Assembly (NCBI RefSeq): GCF_026262505.1
Contig: NC_067207.1
Span: 17,266,082 to 17,330,081 of the forward strand
Source of the DNA: Trichomonas vaginalis G3
Lineage: Eukaryota > Parabasalia > Trichomonadida > Trichomonadidae
DNA length: 64,000 bases
Direction of reading: 5' to 3'
Positions within the stretch are counted from its first letter, which is position 1; each line of letters begins with the position of its first letter. Shown here piece by piece: positions 63,989-64,000 of this stretch. The notes under the pieces are model-generated. The model was given only the letters and a program-made list of their open reading frames with translations. It had not been told where the DNA came from and searched no databases. Both the position numbers and the translations under genes were made by a program.

Positions 63989-64000
63989 ATGGACGCACAG
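63989..64000 (+). CDS. Start of a further gene at the window edge
   Basis: ATG following TATTTTTATCTAATATTAAATG, the element's typical start signal. Only four codons (MDAQ) are visible. Confidence 0.4.

Larger units (their letters stand above)
61743..64000. mobile_element. Second Maverick/Polinton-like element, left end, runs off the window
   Basis: Starts AGTAGTATATGAGTGCGGG, a diverged version of the first element's end, then shares CATCTATATATAGACGATGC and the end gene. After a poly-A tract at 62842-62860 the sequence has no counterpart in the first element and carries a methyltransferase module. The right end and any target duplication are outside the window. No estimate of its breaks is possible from this part; the genes seen look whole. 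Confidence 0.8.

Overview
The window looks like nuclear DNA of a trichomonad parasite, most likely Trichomonas vaginalis or a close relative. It is strongly AT-rich. All recognisable host genes are intronless and closely spaced. Several start codons sit just downstream of trichomonad-type promoter signals: initiator-like TCATTT / TCAATT and the AACGAT (M3-like) box. The region carries a long Maverick/Polinton and mariner elements of the DD34D type, both well known from T. vaginalis. The species call is inference.

Layout. 1-8.6 kb: a large imperfect palindrome. A ubiquitin hydrolase gene and part of a MATE transporter gene lie on the minus strand. The end of the hydrolase and a complete MATE gene are repeated in inverted orientation on the plus strand. 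A 1,564-bp non-coding element made of ten hairpins sits at the centre. 9.4-10.9 kb: a third, broken MATE gene. 11.5-13.05 kb: a second, nearly identical copy of the hairpin element. 13.4-20.2 kb: host genes (RRM protein, helical protein, RAD23-like UbL/UBA protein, CK1-like kinase with a CaaX end, coiled-coil protein, protein with clathrin-box-like motifs).

20,675-41,791: a 21.1-kb Maverick/Polinton with ~750-bp terminal inverted repeats and a 6-bp target duplication TTTTCA. It is inserted into a small host ORF. It carries capsid, packaging ATPase, fibre-like protein, integrase, protein-primed DNA polymerase and several unknown genes. It looks broken, with roughly ten breaks, and it hosts two mariner copies and a 605-bp inverted duplication. 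Its genes share a start-proximal T-run ... TAAATG signal unlike host promoters. Short GC-rich twin-hairpin cassettes, read in the same frame, occur inside at least four unrelated genes of this element.

42-61.7 kb: host genes again (helical protein, large coiled-coil protein, ankyrin protein, Rab-like GTPase, glycogen debranching enzyme, maltose-type acetyltransferase, a divergent VHS adaptor / VPS9 GEF pair, CK1 kinase, and a surface-protein fragment lacking its 5' end). Two themes recur: endosomal traffic (VHS, VPS9, Rab) and glycogen/sugar metabolism. 61,743-end: the left end of a second Polinton-like element. It starts like the first one but switches, after a poly-A tract, to a module with a D12-type adenine DNA methyltransferase and a tiny overlapping membrane-protein gene. 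No rRNA, tRNA or CRISPR array was recognised.
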